Origin: Deltaproteobacteria bacterium | GTDB taxonomy: Bacteria; UBA10199; SBBF01 | NCBI GenBank assembly: GCA_016207765.1 | Contig: JACQOY010000008.1 | Location: forward strand, 1 to 21,959 | DNA length: 21,959 nt | Direction of reading: 5' to 3' | Shown here: positions 1-6,618 of the stretch, one piece after another | How positions within the stretch are numbered: the first letter of the stretch is position 1 | Layout of the letters: every line of letters begins with the position of its first letter | The notes under the pieces: model-generated | What the model was told of the DNA's origin: nothing | The model's input: only the letters and a program-made list of their open reading frames with translations | The model's database searches: none | Position numbers and translations under genes: made by a program

Positions 1-72
1 ATATATAACTTATTGTAATTATCTAATTAAATAATGATTGATTAATCTTTTTATTTTTGTTACTCTATTTCC
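1..72 (+). promoter_or_regulatory. AT-rich leader upstream of the toxin-antitoxin operon
   Basis: These 72 bases are strongly AT-rich compared with the rest of the window and lie directly before the antitoxin start codon. A weak -35/-10 pair can be proposed (TTGATT at 38-43, TACTCT at 61-66, 17-nt spacing), but it matches poorly and would give an almost leaderless mRNA. The true promoter may lie further left, outside the window. Toxin-antitoxin operons are usually autoregulated at such leaders; no clear operator palindrome is visible here. Confidence 0.25.
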
Positions 73-480
73 ATGCTGACTGAACCGGCTATCAAGGAAG
101 ATTTCAGATCGGAGAAGGTCCGCGAGGTTTTCACCCGGAGCTTTTTTGAGTTGACCAACCACTGGGAGTTAAGCCGTCAGGAAGAGGCCAGGCTCTTGGG
201 GTGGGATTATGATGAAAAGCGAACAACCATCGACTCCCTTCGCAAAGGGAAGACGATCATCTCCAAGGATCTCGATAAAATTGAACGGATGATCGATTTG
301 ATCAATATTCATAAATCCCTCCGCATTCTTTTTCCCTATGATCGTGATGTTGTTTACGCATGGGTAAAAATTAAACGGGATCGTTTCGGTGGTTATTCGG
401 CGTTGGATGTCATGCTCGAAGACGGTAAAGAAGGGATTTCCGCCATCCGCCATTATCTGGACTATGAACGAACCCGTTGA
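73..480 (+). CDS. Antitoxin of a RES/Xre-type toxin-antitoxin pair (MbcA/ParS, DUF2384-like)
   Basis: This 135-residue protein is the probable antitoxin of a type II toxin-antitoxin module. The C-terminal third (about residues 88-132) has the pattern of the MbcA/ParS/Xre toxin-binding domain: a Phe-Gly-Gly followed by a hydrophobic helix and an acidic Gly turn ('FGGYSALDVMLEDG'), ending in a helix close to 'RHYLD'. The middle part, with a Leu-rich helix and 'DSLRKGK', would be the Xre-like helix-turn-helix. The next gene overlaps it by 17 bases and encodes a RES-domain protein, the known partner of this antitoxin class. In such pairs the antitoxin masks the toxin active site and represses the operon. 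No clear Shine-Dalgarno sequence precedes the ATG. The C-terminal domain and the partner make the assignment fairly safe; the DNA-binding part is inferred. Confidence 0.85.
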   Translation: MLTEPAIKEDFRSEKVREVFTRSFFELTNHWELSRQEEARLLGWDYDEKRTTIDSLRKGKTIISKDLDKIERMIDLINIHKSLRILFPYDRDVVYAWVKIKRDRFGGYSALDVMLEDGKEGISAIRHYLDYERTR

Positions 481-1171
481 TTTTTCTCCCTACAGCGGCG
501 ATGTTTTTCGCAACTTCGCCACCAATTCACATGACGAAGTGACAAATGACTTGGTTGACAACCCAAGAGATCAGCAAATTCTCAAACGTTCCTTTTACAA
601 AGGGGAAGAAGGGGGCATCCAGTCGAGTGCCGAGCGGGTTTTAAGAAAGTCAGAGCGGCAAATTGTTCAAACCGAAATATCGGCAAAATTTAATCCAAAA
701 AAATGGTATCCGACCCGTTACTCCAATGGGTCGTGGGCGGTTTTATACACTGCCGAATCAGAAAATACCGCACTGAAAGAGGCGATGTACCATGTCAGAC
801 AGTTTTCAAAAGAAGAACTGCAAATCAAACCGTTTATTATGATTGATCGTCGGGTTGTTCAATTGACTCTCAATGCCGGCTGTTGCATCGATCTGACACA
901 GATCAAAAATCTTGAAACGGATAAACTTGTTTCAAAAGATCAATCCGGATATTCTTATTGCCAAAATCTCGCCAAGAAAATGATCGACAAGGGATCAGAG
1001 CTTTTACGAGCCCCCTCCGCGCGAGACCCGGAAGGGATTTGTGTCCCCGTATTCAATAAGACAGTCATCAAAAAAGATCATGGACCTCTGAAATATATTA
1101 AATGTGTCCTTTCGAAAGAAGGGACAAGAATTTTTACAGAGGAGAAATGGATACCACTCGAGCCAGATTGA
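464..1171 (+). CDS. RES-domain toxin (NAD+-degrading family)
   Basis: The 235-residue RES-domain protein is the toxin partner of the gene before it. Characterised RES toxins such as MbcT destroy NAD+. The family signature lies at about residues 80-112: Arg85-Tyr86, then a strand ending in Leu-Tyr (94-95), then a helix with Glu106 ('ENTALKEA'). Arg and Glu are the expected NAD-site residues, so the domain looks intact. I chose the ATG at 464 because it overlaps the antitoxin stop by 17 bases, typical translational coupling. An in-frame ATG at 389 would lie deep inside the antitoxin gene. About 70 residues precede the RES core, a longer N-terminal extension than in minimal RES proteins. The last 38 bases overlap the end of rsmA on the other strand. 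Confidence 0.88.
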   Translation: MNEPVDFSPYSGDVFRNFATNSHDEVTNDLVDNPRDQQILKRSFYKGEEGGIQSSAERVLRKSERQIVQTEISAKFNPKKWYPTRYSNGSWAVLYTAESENTALKEAMYHVRQFSKEELQIKPFIMIDRRVVQLTLNAGCCIDLTQIKNLETDKLVSKDQSGYSYCQNLAKKMIDKGSELLRAPSARDPEGICVPVFNKTVIKKDHGPLKYIKCVLSKEGTRIFTEEKWIPLEPD

Positions 1172-1916
1172 TCAACTCCTCCACTGTCAACTCCTCCGCC
1201 CGTGTATGGGGGGGAACCTCTTTTCCCGTAAAGTCTATTTTTTTTGCCTTTAGAACCGAAAGAATCGTCTTTCTTCGTTGTTGAAAGAGGGTGCGCATCA
1301 GATTCCAAAAAGCGGGGGCCTCTTTGTCGGAAATGAGGGGATTTTCTTTCATCTTGAAGTGGATAAAACTGGAATCGACCTTTGGCCGGGGACGAAAAGC
1401 GTTTGGCGGCAGATTAAAAACGATTCGACAATCGGTGTAAACCTTGGCCCAGAGGGTGAGAAGACCGTAATCCTTGGTTTTGGGGAGGGCGACAAAACGC
1501 CTGGCCATTTCCTTTTGAAACATCAGATACAAATCCGAAAAATAATTCCGTTTTTCAATCAGGCGGATAAAGATCTGCGAGGCGACATTGTAGGGGAGAT
1601 TGCCGACCGCCTCCATTTGCCGCAGTGGCTCGCCCCAAATTTCCCGGAGATCGAGATCGAGAAAATCGCCGGTCAAAACGGTGACCTTCGGCTCATCGAC
1701 GTAGGTTTTTTGAAGCGCCTTGGCCAACAGGGAATCTTTTTCGACAAGCCACAAATGCCGGGAACGGCCGACCAATTCGGAAGTCAGCGCCCCCCTGCCG
1801 GGGCCGATCTCGATGATTTCGTCGTTTAACGATGGGGAGACGGCCTCGATGATTTTCCGCCGGTAATTGGGATCGATCAGAAAATTCTGGCCGAGGCTTT
1901 TTTTGGGATTACTCAT
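1134..1916 (-). CDS. rsmA: 16S rRNA (adenine1518-N6/adenine1519-N6)-dimethyltransferase RsmA (KsgA)
   Basis: RsmA dimethylates two adjacent adenosines in the 3'-terminal hairpin of 16S rRNA during late small-subunit assembly, using SAM. The 260-residue protein has the usual length and all family motifs: 'KSLGQNFLID' at the N-terminus, motif I 'EIGPGRGALT' near residue 37, the acidic 'VEKD' that binds the SAM ribose, 'GDFLDLD', and the catalytic motif IV 'NLPYNVAS' near 107-114. The C-terminal domain carries 'FRPRPKVDSS'. It is the last gene of the minus-strand operon; its start overlaps the DUF2062 stop by 8 bases. Its 3' end overlaps the convergent RES toxin gene by 38 bases, so no terminator separates the two transcription units. 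Confidence 0.96.
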   Translation of the reverse strand: MSNPKKSLGQNFLIDPNYRRKIIEAVSPSLNDEIIEIGPGRGALTSELVGRSRHLWLVEKDSLLAKALQKTYVDEPKVTVLTGDFLDLDLREIWGEPLRQMEAVGNLPYNVASQIFIRLIEKRNYFSDLYLMFQKEMARRFVALPKTKDYGLLTLWAKVYTDCRIVFNLPPNAFRPRPKVDSSFIHFKMKENPLISDKEAPAFWNLMRTLFQQRRKTILSVLKAKKIDFTGKEVPPHTRAEELTVEELINLARVVSISPL

Positions 1917-2361
1917 GTATTTTGGCGATCAATTCCTTTTTTTTCTTCTTCAAAATCGGATAGAGCCGTTTTACGAAAAAGTAGCTGACAAAAGCGGCCA
2001 AAAGGCCGACTAAAATGCCGCCGAGCAACAACGGGATGAAAATTTCCTTTCCCATGTGAAACAGATCCCTGATCGAATCGGGCCGAAGGATTTTAAGGCG
2101 CGATTCCCCCATCATGGTCTGGCCCACTCGGTGCGTGAAGTAATAGACGGGAAAAAGGGTCAGCGGATTGGTCACCCAGGTGCCGAGCGCCGCGGCGATG
2201 GCGTTTTTTTTGAAAAGAGCGGCGAATCCGGCGGCCAAAATCATGTGGAGCCCGAGTGTCGGCGTCATCGAGACAAAAACACCCAGGGCAAATCCCCCCG
2301 CAACCTCTTCCGGTGTGGCATGCGAATGAATGAGTGCGTTGTAGTAATGTTTGATTTTCAT
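1909..2361 (-). CDS. DUF2062 family small membrane protein
   Basis: This 150-residue DUF2062 protein, of unknown function, is probably in the inner membrane. The family core is clear at residues 23-75: a Gly-rich helix ('GGFALGVFVSMTPTLG'), a hydrophobic helix, the conserved 'KKNAIAAALGTWVTNPLT', and a further helix. A second hydrophobic segment spans about residues 106-131, followed by a Lys-rich cytoplasmic tail. I start it at the ATG at 2361, which is where family similarity begins and lies 10 bases after the tsaD stop with a weak purine-rich ribosome site ('GGCAGAG'). An ATG at 2400 would overlap tsaD and add 13 basic residues not typical of the family. It sits between tsaD and rsmA and overlaps the rsmA start. 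Confidence 0.85.
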   Translation of the reverse strand: MKIKHYYNALIHSHATPEEVAGGFALGVFVSMTPTLGLHMILAAGFAALFKKNAIAAALGTWVTNPLTLFPVYYFTHRVGQTMMGESRLKILRPDSIRDLFHMGKEIFIPLLLGGILVGLLAAFVSYFFVKRLYPILKKKKKELIAKIHE

Positions 2362-2371
2362 CTCTGCCACT

Positions 2372-3436
2372 CTACCACATCGGCGCCGAAGGATACGCAT
2401 TGGAATCGAGCGGGGCCTTGAAGTTCCGCGACAACTGATGGTCCCCTACCGAGGCGATCATGGCGCCGTTGTCGGTGCAAAGGAGCGGGGTTGGGATGAA
2501 ATAATCGACCCCCCGCTTAAGCGAGAGGATTTTGATTTCTTCCCTCAAGAGCGAGTTGCAGGCCACGCCGCCGGCAACCAGAACCGCCTTAACGGGGTAA
2601 ATGTCGAAGGCCTGCCCGACCTTTTCAACAAGGGCGCCGACGGCCTCGCGCTGAAAAGAGGCGGCGATGTCACGGATAAATTTGGACCAGTGACTAGTGA
2701 CCGGTGACCCGTGACCTAAAGCTTTTAGTCCCTGGTCCCTGGTCCCTGGTCCCTGGTCTCTCACCAAAAGCGCCACCGCTGTTTTCAACCCGCTGAAGCT
2801 GAAATAGAAGGGTCCTTTCTTGACCCGCGCCCGGGTAAACGAAAAAGCGTTTGGATTTCCCTCTTTGGCCAGCCGGTCGATGATCGGCCCTCCCGGATAG
2901 CCGACGTTCAAGAGCTTCCCCACTTTGTCGTAAGCTTCGCCAACGGCATCGTCCACCGTCTGCCCCAGACAGTGGATGTCATCGAAACTTTTCACATGGT
3001 AGAGAGCCGTGTGCCCCCCCGAGACCACAAGCCCCAAGAAGGGAAAAATCGGCGGATGTTCCAAAAAAGGGGAAAAAAGGTGCGCTTTGAGATGATGCAC
3101 GGTGGTGACCGGGATTTTCAGCGAAAAGCCGAGCGCCTTGGCATAGGAGAGCCCCACCAAAAGACAACCGATCAGGCCGGGCGAGGAGGTGACGGCAATG
3201 CCGGTCAAGTCACTTGGCCGAATTTGCGCCTCGTCTAAGGCTTGGCCGACGGCAAGGGGGAGTATTTCAAGATGCGAGCGGGAAGCCAACTCCGGCACCA
3301 CCCCGCCATGGGGGGCGTGGAGTTTCACCTGCGAAGAAACAATGTTTGAAAGAATGCGCGTGCCGTCGGCCACGACAGCGGCCGAGGTTTCATCACACGA
3401 AGTGTCGATGCCCAATATGAGGGAAGAAGAATTCAT
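2372..3436 (-). CDS. tsaD: tRNA N6-adenosine threonylcarbamoyltransferase TsaD, with a repeat-derived insert
   Basis: TsaD transfers the threonylcarbamoyl group from TC-AMP to A37 of tRNAs that read ANN codons, working with TsaB and TsaE. The protein has 354 residues. The ATP-fold motif 'GIDTSCDETSAAVV' is at 9-22, the metal-binding 'HHLKAH' at 114-119 (His115, His119), 'VSGGHTAL' at 138-145, and the C-terminal 'TDNGAMIA' with the third metal ligand Asp322. Residues 224-251, between 'FSGLKTAV' and 'DIAASFQ', are encoded by a heptanucleotide repeat. This loop varies in the family, so the enzyme probably tolerates it. The gene follows cpoB after 44 bases. No strong Shine-Dalgarno sequence is visible; the start fits the family N-terminus. 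Confidence 0.96.
   Translation of the reverse strand: MNSSSLILGIDTSCDETSAAVVADGTRILSNIVSSQVKLHAPHGGVVPELASRSHLEILPLAVGQALDEAQIRPSDLTGIAVTSSPGLIGCLLVGLSYAKALGFSLKIPVTTVHHLKAHLFSPFLEHPPIFPFLGLVVSGGHTALYHVKSFDDIHCLGQTVDDAVGEAYDKVGKLLNVGYPGGPIIDRLAKEGNPNAFSFTRARVKKGPFYFSFSGLKTAVALLVRDQGPGTRDQGLKALGHGSPVTSHWSKFIRDIAASFQREAVGALVEKVGQAFDIYPVKAVLVAGGVACNSLLREEIKILSLKRGVDYFIPTPLLCTDNGAMIASVGDHQLSRNFKAPLDSNAYPSAPMW
2684..2764. repeat. Heptanucleotide repeat tract inside tsaD, with two opposed arms
   Basis: On the plus strand, five degenerate 7-base units (GGACCAG, TGACTAG, TGACCGG, TGACCCG, TGACCTA; 2684-2718) are followed by an 8-base centre (2719-2726) and about four copies of TGGTCCC/TGGTCTC up to about 2764. 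The right arm is the complement of the left-arm unit type (GACCAG against CTGGTC), so the tract can fold into an imperfect hairpin. It is read in frame as residues 224-251 of TsaD. A related tract lies at 15353-15407. Confidence 0.85.
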
Positions 3437-3480
3437 TTTAGAGTCGGTGTGGGGTCCTGTTTTCGCCGGTGGCGGAGTTG

Positions 3481-4266
3481 TTATCTCACCGATTTCAGCT
3501 CATACGCTTCCTGCTGTTTTTTGGCCAGCAGTTCATTGATGCGCTGAATTTTGTCGCGGGCGAGGATGGCCTCGTTGGATTGCGGGTATTTCGCGGTCAC
3601 TTTCGACAGAAAAATCTTGGCGTCTTCAAACGATTGCATCTCGAAAAAGGCAAAGCCCTGCTTGAGCATTGCGGCCGCCACCTTGTCCCCTTCCGGATTT
3701 TTTTTGATCACCTTCTGAAATTCCGCAACGGAGGCGGGATAATCGCGCATGGCAAAGTAGCCCTCGCCGATCCAGTAGATGGCGTTTTCGACAAACCCGC
3801 TTTTGGGATTGGCGCCGATAAAAGATTGAAAAGTCTGAATAGCCTGCTTGTATTCCCCCGCGTTGAGCTTGCTTAAGCCCTTTTGATAGGCTTGGAATTC
3901 GGAAAACGTTTTCGAAGCTGTCTGGGGCATAAGCCCCACCACTTTTATTTCCTCGAGTTGCCTGGTCAGACCGAACACCTGGTCTTCCAAAGTGGCCAAC
4001 CGCACCTGATTGTCTTTGATGATTTTTTCCTGCTCAAGGCTTCCGTGAGATCCCTGATCGACCCTTCCGGTCAGGCTCTGAAACTCGGCCAGCACCTCCT
4101 GAATCTGGTTTAGGGCGGTGGCCAGGTTTTTTGCCTGAGCATCGCTTACCCGCTTGAGCTCGGCAACCTGCGCCTCAAGCTCCTTGGTGGAGGCGGCATG
4201 AGCGGCAAGAGGAGAAAACAACAACGACAGAACCACTGGGACGTATAAGGCAAAAGACCTTGGCAT
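3481..4266 (-). CDS. cpoB: Tol-Pal system protein CpoB (YbgF), periplasmic TPR protein
   Basis: CpoB is a periplasmic protein that coordinates the Tol-Pal machine with peptidoglycan synthesis at the septum. The 261-residue protein has the family layout. A signal peptide ends near Ala24 ('SPLAAHA'), a helical, probably coiled-coil trimerisation segment covers about residues 27-105, and tandem TPR units run from about 118 to 255, including 'YKQAIQTFQSFIGANPKS' and 'YPASVAEFQKVIKKNPEG'. It follows pal as in the canonical tol-pal cluster. I prefer the ATG at 4266, 9 bases after the pal stop. A GTG at 4272 would add two residues. No strong ribosome site is visible, so coupling to pal is likely. 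Confidence 0.92.
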   Translation of the reverse strand: MPRSFALYVPVVLSLLFSPLAAHAASTKELEAQVAELKRVSDAQAKNLATALNQIQEVLAEFQSLTGRVDQGSHGSLEQEKIIKDNQVRLATLEDQVFGLTRQLEEIKVVGLMPQTASKTFSEFQAYQKGLSKLNAGEYKQAIQTFQSFIGANPKSGFVENAIYWIGEGYFAMRDYPASVAEFQKVIKKNPEGDKVAAAMLKQGFAFFEMQSFEDAKIFLSKVTAKYPQSNEAILARDKIQRINELLAKKQQEAYELKSVR

Positions 4267-4275
4267 AAACACAGA

Positions 4276-4713
4276 TTATTTTACAAAGGCCGCCCGACGG
4301 TTTTGCCACCAGCACGACTCGTCATGCTGGGTGCAGACAGGCCGCTCTTCGCCATAGCTGATGGTTGTCATCCGGTTGGGGTCGATGCCCAGATTGATCT
4401 CGAAATTCTTTGCCGAACGGGCGCGACGGTCGCCCAAGGCCAGGTTGTATTCGTTGGTGCCTCGCTCGTCGCAATGTCCCTCGATGGTTGTCTGGGTGCC
4501 GGCGTTTGCCTTGAGCACCGCGGCGTTGTTTTCAAGCGAGGAGACCTGATCGTCACGAACGTTCGATTTGTCAAAATCGTAATACACCGTTTGAAGCCCC
4601 TTGGCCGGCGGCGGCGCCACATAAGATGTGGTCGGCGCTTTCTTGTTCTGGCAGGCGGCCAGCGCCATGACTCCAACAAGCCACACGACCGTCCAAATAT
4701 GTCTTTTCGTCAT
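4276..4713 (-). CDS. pal: Peptidoglycan-associated lipoprotein Pal, copy 1
   Basis: Pal anchors the outer membrane to peptidoglycan and works with TolB and the TolQRA complex. This 145-residue copy has a lipoprotein signal with lipobox 'LAAC' (Cys21), a Pro-rich linker (about 26-38), and an OmpA-type peptidoglycan-binding domain. Its core is 'IEGHCDERGTNEYN' with Asp82, followed by 'LGDRRARS', the Asp and Arg pair that grips diaminopimelate. Three extra cysteines (81, 127, 134) could form a disulfide. It lies 18 bases after pal copy 2 and 3 to 9 bases before cpoB. Its close similarity to copy 2 points to a tandem duplication. No tolQ, tolR, tolA or tolB is present in the window. Confidence 0.93.
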   Translation of the reverse strand: MTKRHIWTVVWLVGVMALAACQNKKAPTTSYVAPPPAKGLQTVYYDFDKSNVRDDQVSSLENNAAVLKANAGTQTTIEGHCDERGTNEYNLALGDRRARSAKNFEINLGIDPNRMTTISYGEERPVCTQHDESCWWQNRRAAFVK

Positions 4714-4731
4714 ATGGATAACCCCCTTTTT

Positions 4732-5148
4732 TTAATCCGCAATAAAATCGGCCCGCCGGTTTTCCCACCAGCAGGTTTCATTGTGCTTGCCGCAAACAGG
4801 CCGTTCTTCACCGTAGCTTACGGTTTTCAGCCGGTTGTTTCCGATTCCTTTGTTGGTCAGATAACGTTCCACCGAGTTGGCTCGCCGATCCCCCAAGGCC
4901 AGGTTGTATTCGTTGGTGCCCCGTTCATCGCAGTTCCCTTCGATGGTTACCTTCAAGTCCTTGTGTTTTTTAAGATAGCCGGCATTGGCATCCAGCGCCT
5001 TCGCCATGTCTCCCCGGATGGAGGCGCTGTCAAAATCGAAATGAACGCGCTTTAAGCCGGTGGCCGTGGCGGCCCCCTTTTTATTTTGACAACCGGTGTT
5101 CAAACCTGTGACAGCCAACAACGCAACTAATACGAAAAAATGTTTCAT
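4732..5148 (-). CDS. pal: Peptidoglycan-associated lipoprotein Pal, copy 2
   Basis: This 138-residue second Pal protein is the first gene of the operon. The lipobox is 'NTGC' (Cys20), followed by the same 'QNKK' as in copy 1. The OmpA-like domain retains 'CDERGTNEYNLALGDRRA', but the His of the usual 'GH.DERG' is Asn72 here. The C-terminal part repeats the 'SYGEERPVC..H.E.CWW.NRRA' block of copy 1, including the two cysteines. The long Pro linker of copy 1 is missing. The ribosome site is excellent: AGGAGG at 5162-5157, 8 bases before the ATG. With the strong promoter upstream this copy is probably the better expressed. Whether the two copies have separate roles cannot be told from sequence. 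Confidence 0.93.
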   Translation of the reverse strand: MKHFFVLVALLAVTGLNTGCQNKKGAATATGLKRVHFDFDSASIRGDMAKALDANAGYLKKHKDLKVTIEGNCDERGTNEYNLALGDRRANSVERYLTNKGIGNNRLKTVSYGEERPVCGKHNETCWWENRRADFIAD

Positions 5149-5183
5149 TGATTTTGCCTCCTGATGAAAACCCCAGTTTTATA

Positions 5184-5211
5184 TTGAAATCATTGAGGGT
5201 TTGGGAATAAT
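5184..5211 (+). promoter_or_regulatory. Candidate divergent promoter towards the amidase gene
   Basis: TTGAAA (5184-5189) and AATAAT (5206-5211), 16 bases apart, each match the sigma70 consensus in 5 of 6 positions. The site faces the amidase at 5352 and would give a leader of about 135 bases. It sits just downstream of the opposing pal promoter, so the two could interfere. A short palindrome, GCATG-5-CATGC at 5297-5311, lies within the leader. Confidence 0.4.
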
Positions 5212-5219
5212 CTGACCGG

Positions 5220-5248
5220 AATTTATGCGAAGGTGCGGGTTTAGTCAA
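5220..5248 (-). promoter_or_regulatory. Candidate sigma70-type promoter of the pal-cpoB-tsaD-rsmA operon
   Basis: Read on the minus strand, TTGACT (5248-5243) is followed after exactly 17 bases by TAAATT (5225-5220). The -35 matches the consensus in 5 of 6 positions and the -10 in 4 of 6. The predicted leader before pal copy 2 is about 65 bases and ends in a perfect AGGAGG. No competing promoter is seen between the genes downstream, so this probably drives all six. Confidence 0.6.
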
Positions 5249-5351
5249 GTTTATTTCATGGCACTTTTGCTGTGTAATTTTGCAAGGGCCTGGGTAGCAT
5301 GAATTACATGCAACTCGTGATGTTTCGCCACAGGATGAAACATACAAAATT

Positions 5352-6128
5352 ATGAAGTTGGGTCTCATTCAATATGCCATCACCCAAAATCCGTCGACGA
5401 ATCTTGCGCGCGTGGCCCATCTGCTCGATCGCGCCGCAAAAAGAAGACCGGATTATCTCATTTTGCCGGAGATGTGGCTGGGAGGACCGCGGACGAAATC
5501 GGAGCGTCCTGCGTGGAATGTTTTTTACGCCGGGGCGTTGAAAAATTTGAGGACTTGGTGCCGGAAAAAGGGGATCGGATGCTTTTTTTCCCAGGTGGAA
5601 GAGGGAAAAAAGGGAATCTTTTACAACACGGCTTACTTCATCGAAAAAAACGGCCGGATCGGGGGACGATACCGGAAAATCCATCTTTTTTCACTGGATG
5701 GCGAAAGCCGGATGGTTCGAGCCGGCAGGGGGGCCAAACCCTTCAAAAGCGGAAACCGGAAAATCGGTTGTGTGATTTGCTACGATATCCGTTTCCCGGA
5801 ACTCCCCCGCCTGTTGGCGCGTCTCGGGGCCTCCATTCTGATCGTCTGCGCGCAGTGGCCCGAGGTGCGCATTGAACACTGGATGACCCTTCTCAAGGCG
5901 CGGGCGATCGAGAATCAGTTCTTTGTCGCGGCAACAAACCGGCTGGGGGTAAAGGGAAAAAACTCTTATGGTGGCCATTCGGTGGTTTTTGATCCGTGGG
6001 GAAAGTGTCTTCTCCATCTCCCCCGGACAAAAGAGGTCGGTTTTGTCGACATCGATCTGGCCAAGGTGAACCGGATTCGAAAGACATACCCGTTTTTTTC
6101 GGATTGTGCTATAAGTCCAATAAAATGA
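5352..6128 (+). CDS. Carbon-nitrogen hydrolase (nitrilase superfamily), probably omega-amidase-like
   Basis: This cytoplasmic amidase of the nitrilase superfamily hydrolyses non-peptide C-N bonds with a Glu-Lys-Cys triad. All three residues are in family context in the 258-residue protein: Glu40 in 'LILPEMW', Lys109 in 'RYRKIHLF', Cys143 in 'VICYDIRFPEL'. The later 'EHWMTLLKARAIENQFFVAATNRLG' and 'YGGHSVVFDPWG' are typical of the Nit2/YafV branch, which removes the omega-amide of alpha-ketoglutaramate or repairs deaminated glutathione. The exact substrate is not determined by the sequence. The start gives the usual 'MKLGLIQ' N-terminus, but no well-spaced Shine-Dalgarno sequence is present. 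The stop overlaps the next start (ATGA). Confidence 0.9.
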   Translation: MKLGLIQYAITQNPSTNLARVAHLLDRAAKRRPDYLILPEMWLGGPRTKSERPAWNVFYAGALKNLRTWCRKKGIGCFFSQVEEGKKGIFYNTAYFIEKNGRIGGRYRKIHLFSLDGESRMVRAGRGAKPFKSGNRKIGCVICYDIRFPELPRLLARLGASILIVCAQWPEVRIEHWMTLLKARAIENQFFVAATNRLGVKGKNSYGGHSVVFDPWGKCLLHLPRTKEVGFVDIDLAKVNRIRKTYPFFSDCAISPIK

Positions 6129-6499
6129 AGCGTGTCCTTTTCATCTCCAAATCGCCCCTTTGTCACAACCTTTTCCAGGCGGTGGTGACGCTCATTCCCA
6201 AAAAAGCGGAAGCGGTTTGTGTGGAATCGGTGGATGAGGCCCTTTCACTCTCCCGACGGGGGAGGCCCTTTCGCCTGATTCTGGTCGATTTAAACGCCCT
6301 CGCTGACGAAAAAAACGGGGCCAAAGCGGCGGTCAGGCTGGGGGAACACCGCCTCTTGGAGCCGGCGGCCCGCATTTTGCTCCACAGCCGCGGAGCGGCT
6401 CTTCCCGATCAGGCGCTCAAGGAGCAAAACTTCTCCGCCTTTTACACGAAGCCGTTTTTGGCGGAAGAGCTGGCAAAAATTATTGATGACCATTTATGA
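6125..6499 (+). CDS. Degenerate response-regulator receiver-like protein
   Basis: This small, stand-alone protein of 124 residues has the alternating strand/helix pattern of a CheY-type receiver. The third strand 'RLILVDLNA' places Asp55 where the phospho-acceptor should be, and 'FYTKPF' places Lys109-Pro110 at the conserved Lys position. The acidic pair expected after the first strand is missing ('VLFISKSP'), so Mg2+ binding and normal phosphotransfer are doubtful; it may be a pseudo-receiver that works by protein binding. The ATG overlaps the amidase stop in an ATGA junction, implying translational coupling. No output domain is attached. The fold assignment is moderately safe; a role is not known. 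Confidence 0.65.
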   Translation: MKRVLFISKSPLCHNLFQAVVTLIPKKAEAVCVESVDEALSLSRRGRPFRLILVDLNALADEKNGAKAAVRLGEHRLLEPAARILLHSRGAALPDQALKEQNFSAFYTKPFLAEELAKIIDDHL

Positions 6500-6507
6500 A
6501 TAAGCGA

Positions 6508-6529
6508 GGGATCTGGCTTTGCCAGTCCC
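6508..6529 (+). other. Hairpin just after the receiver-like gene
   Basis: GGGA-(T)-CTGGC, a TTT loop and GCCAG-TCCC form a 9-bp stem with one bulged T, beginning 9 bases after the stop codon at 6499. There is no T tract after it, so it is not a standard Rho-independent terminator. It may protect the 3' end or be part of a dispersed repeat. Confidence 0.45.
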
Positions 6530-6543
6530 GAGCGCAGGGGTTT

Positions 6544-6615
6544 GGGGGCCATTGATGGCCCGACAAAAATTAAGATTAACACGAGTAGTCACCTAAAAAG
6601 GCCATCAGGGCCCCC
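6544..6615. repeat. 72-bp inverted repeat abutting the PilZ gene start
   Basis: The left arm (6544-6560: GGGGGCC-ATT-GATGGCC) pairs with the right arm (6600-6615: GGCCATC-AG-GGCCCCC) over 14 bp, with a small internal loop. The AT-rich spacer is 39 bases. The left arm can also fold alone as GGGCCA-TTGA-TGGCCC (6546-6561). The right arm ends 3 bases before the ATG at 6619 and contains the only purine-rich stretch that could serve as ribosome site, so folding could hide it. A tiny mobile element (MITE-like) with terminal inverted repeats is an alternative; I see no target duplication. Confidence 0.55.
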
Positions 6616-6618
6616 ATT

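Noticed and set aside
389..463. Upstream in-frame ATG for the RES toxin
   Set aside because: It would put 25 residues inside the antitoxin gene without any family similarity; the ATG at 464 fits the usual short overlap.
2684..2764. CRISPR array
   Set aside because: The repeats are 7 bases long and directly adjacent without unique spacers, and they are read as part of TsaD; no cas genes are present.
3814..3821. GCCGATAA on the plus strand inside cpoB
   Set aside because: It lacks the GCAAC block at the right distance, lies antisense within a conserved coding region and faces no gene start, so it is a chance match.
4303..5055. 250-codon plus-strand frame across both pal genes
   Set aside because: It is the antisense of two clear lipoprotein genes; the apparent internal repeat in its translation only reflects the pal duplication.
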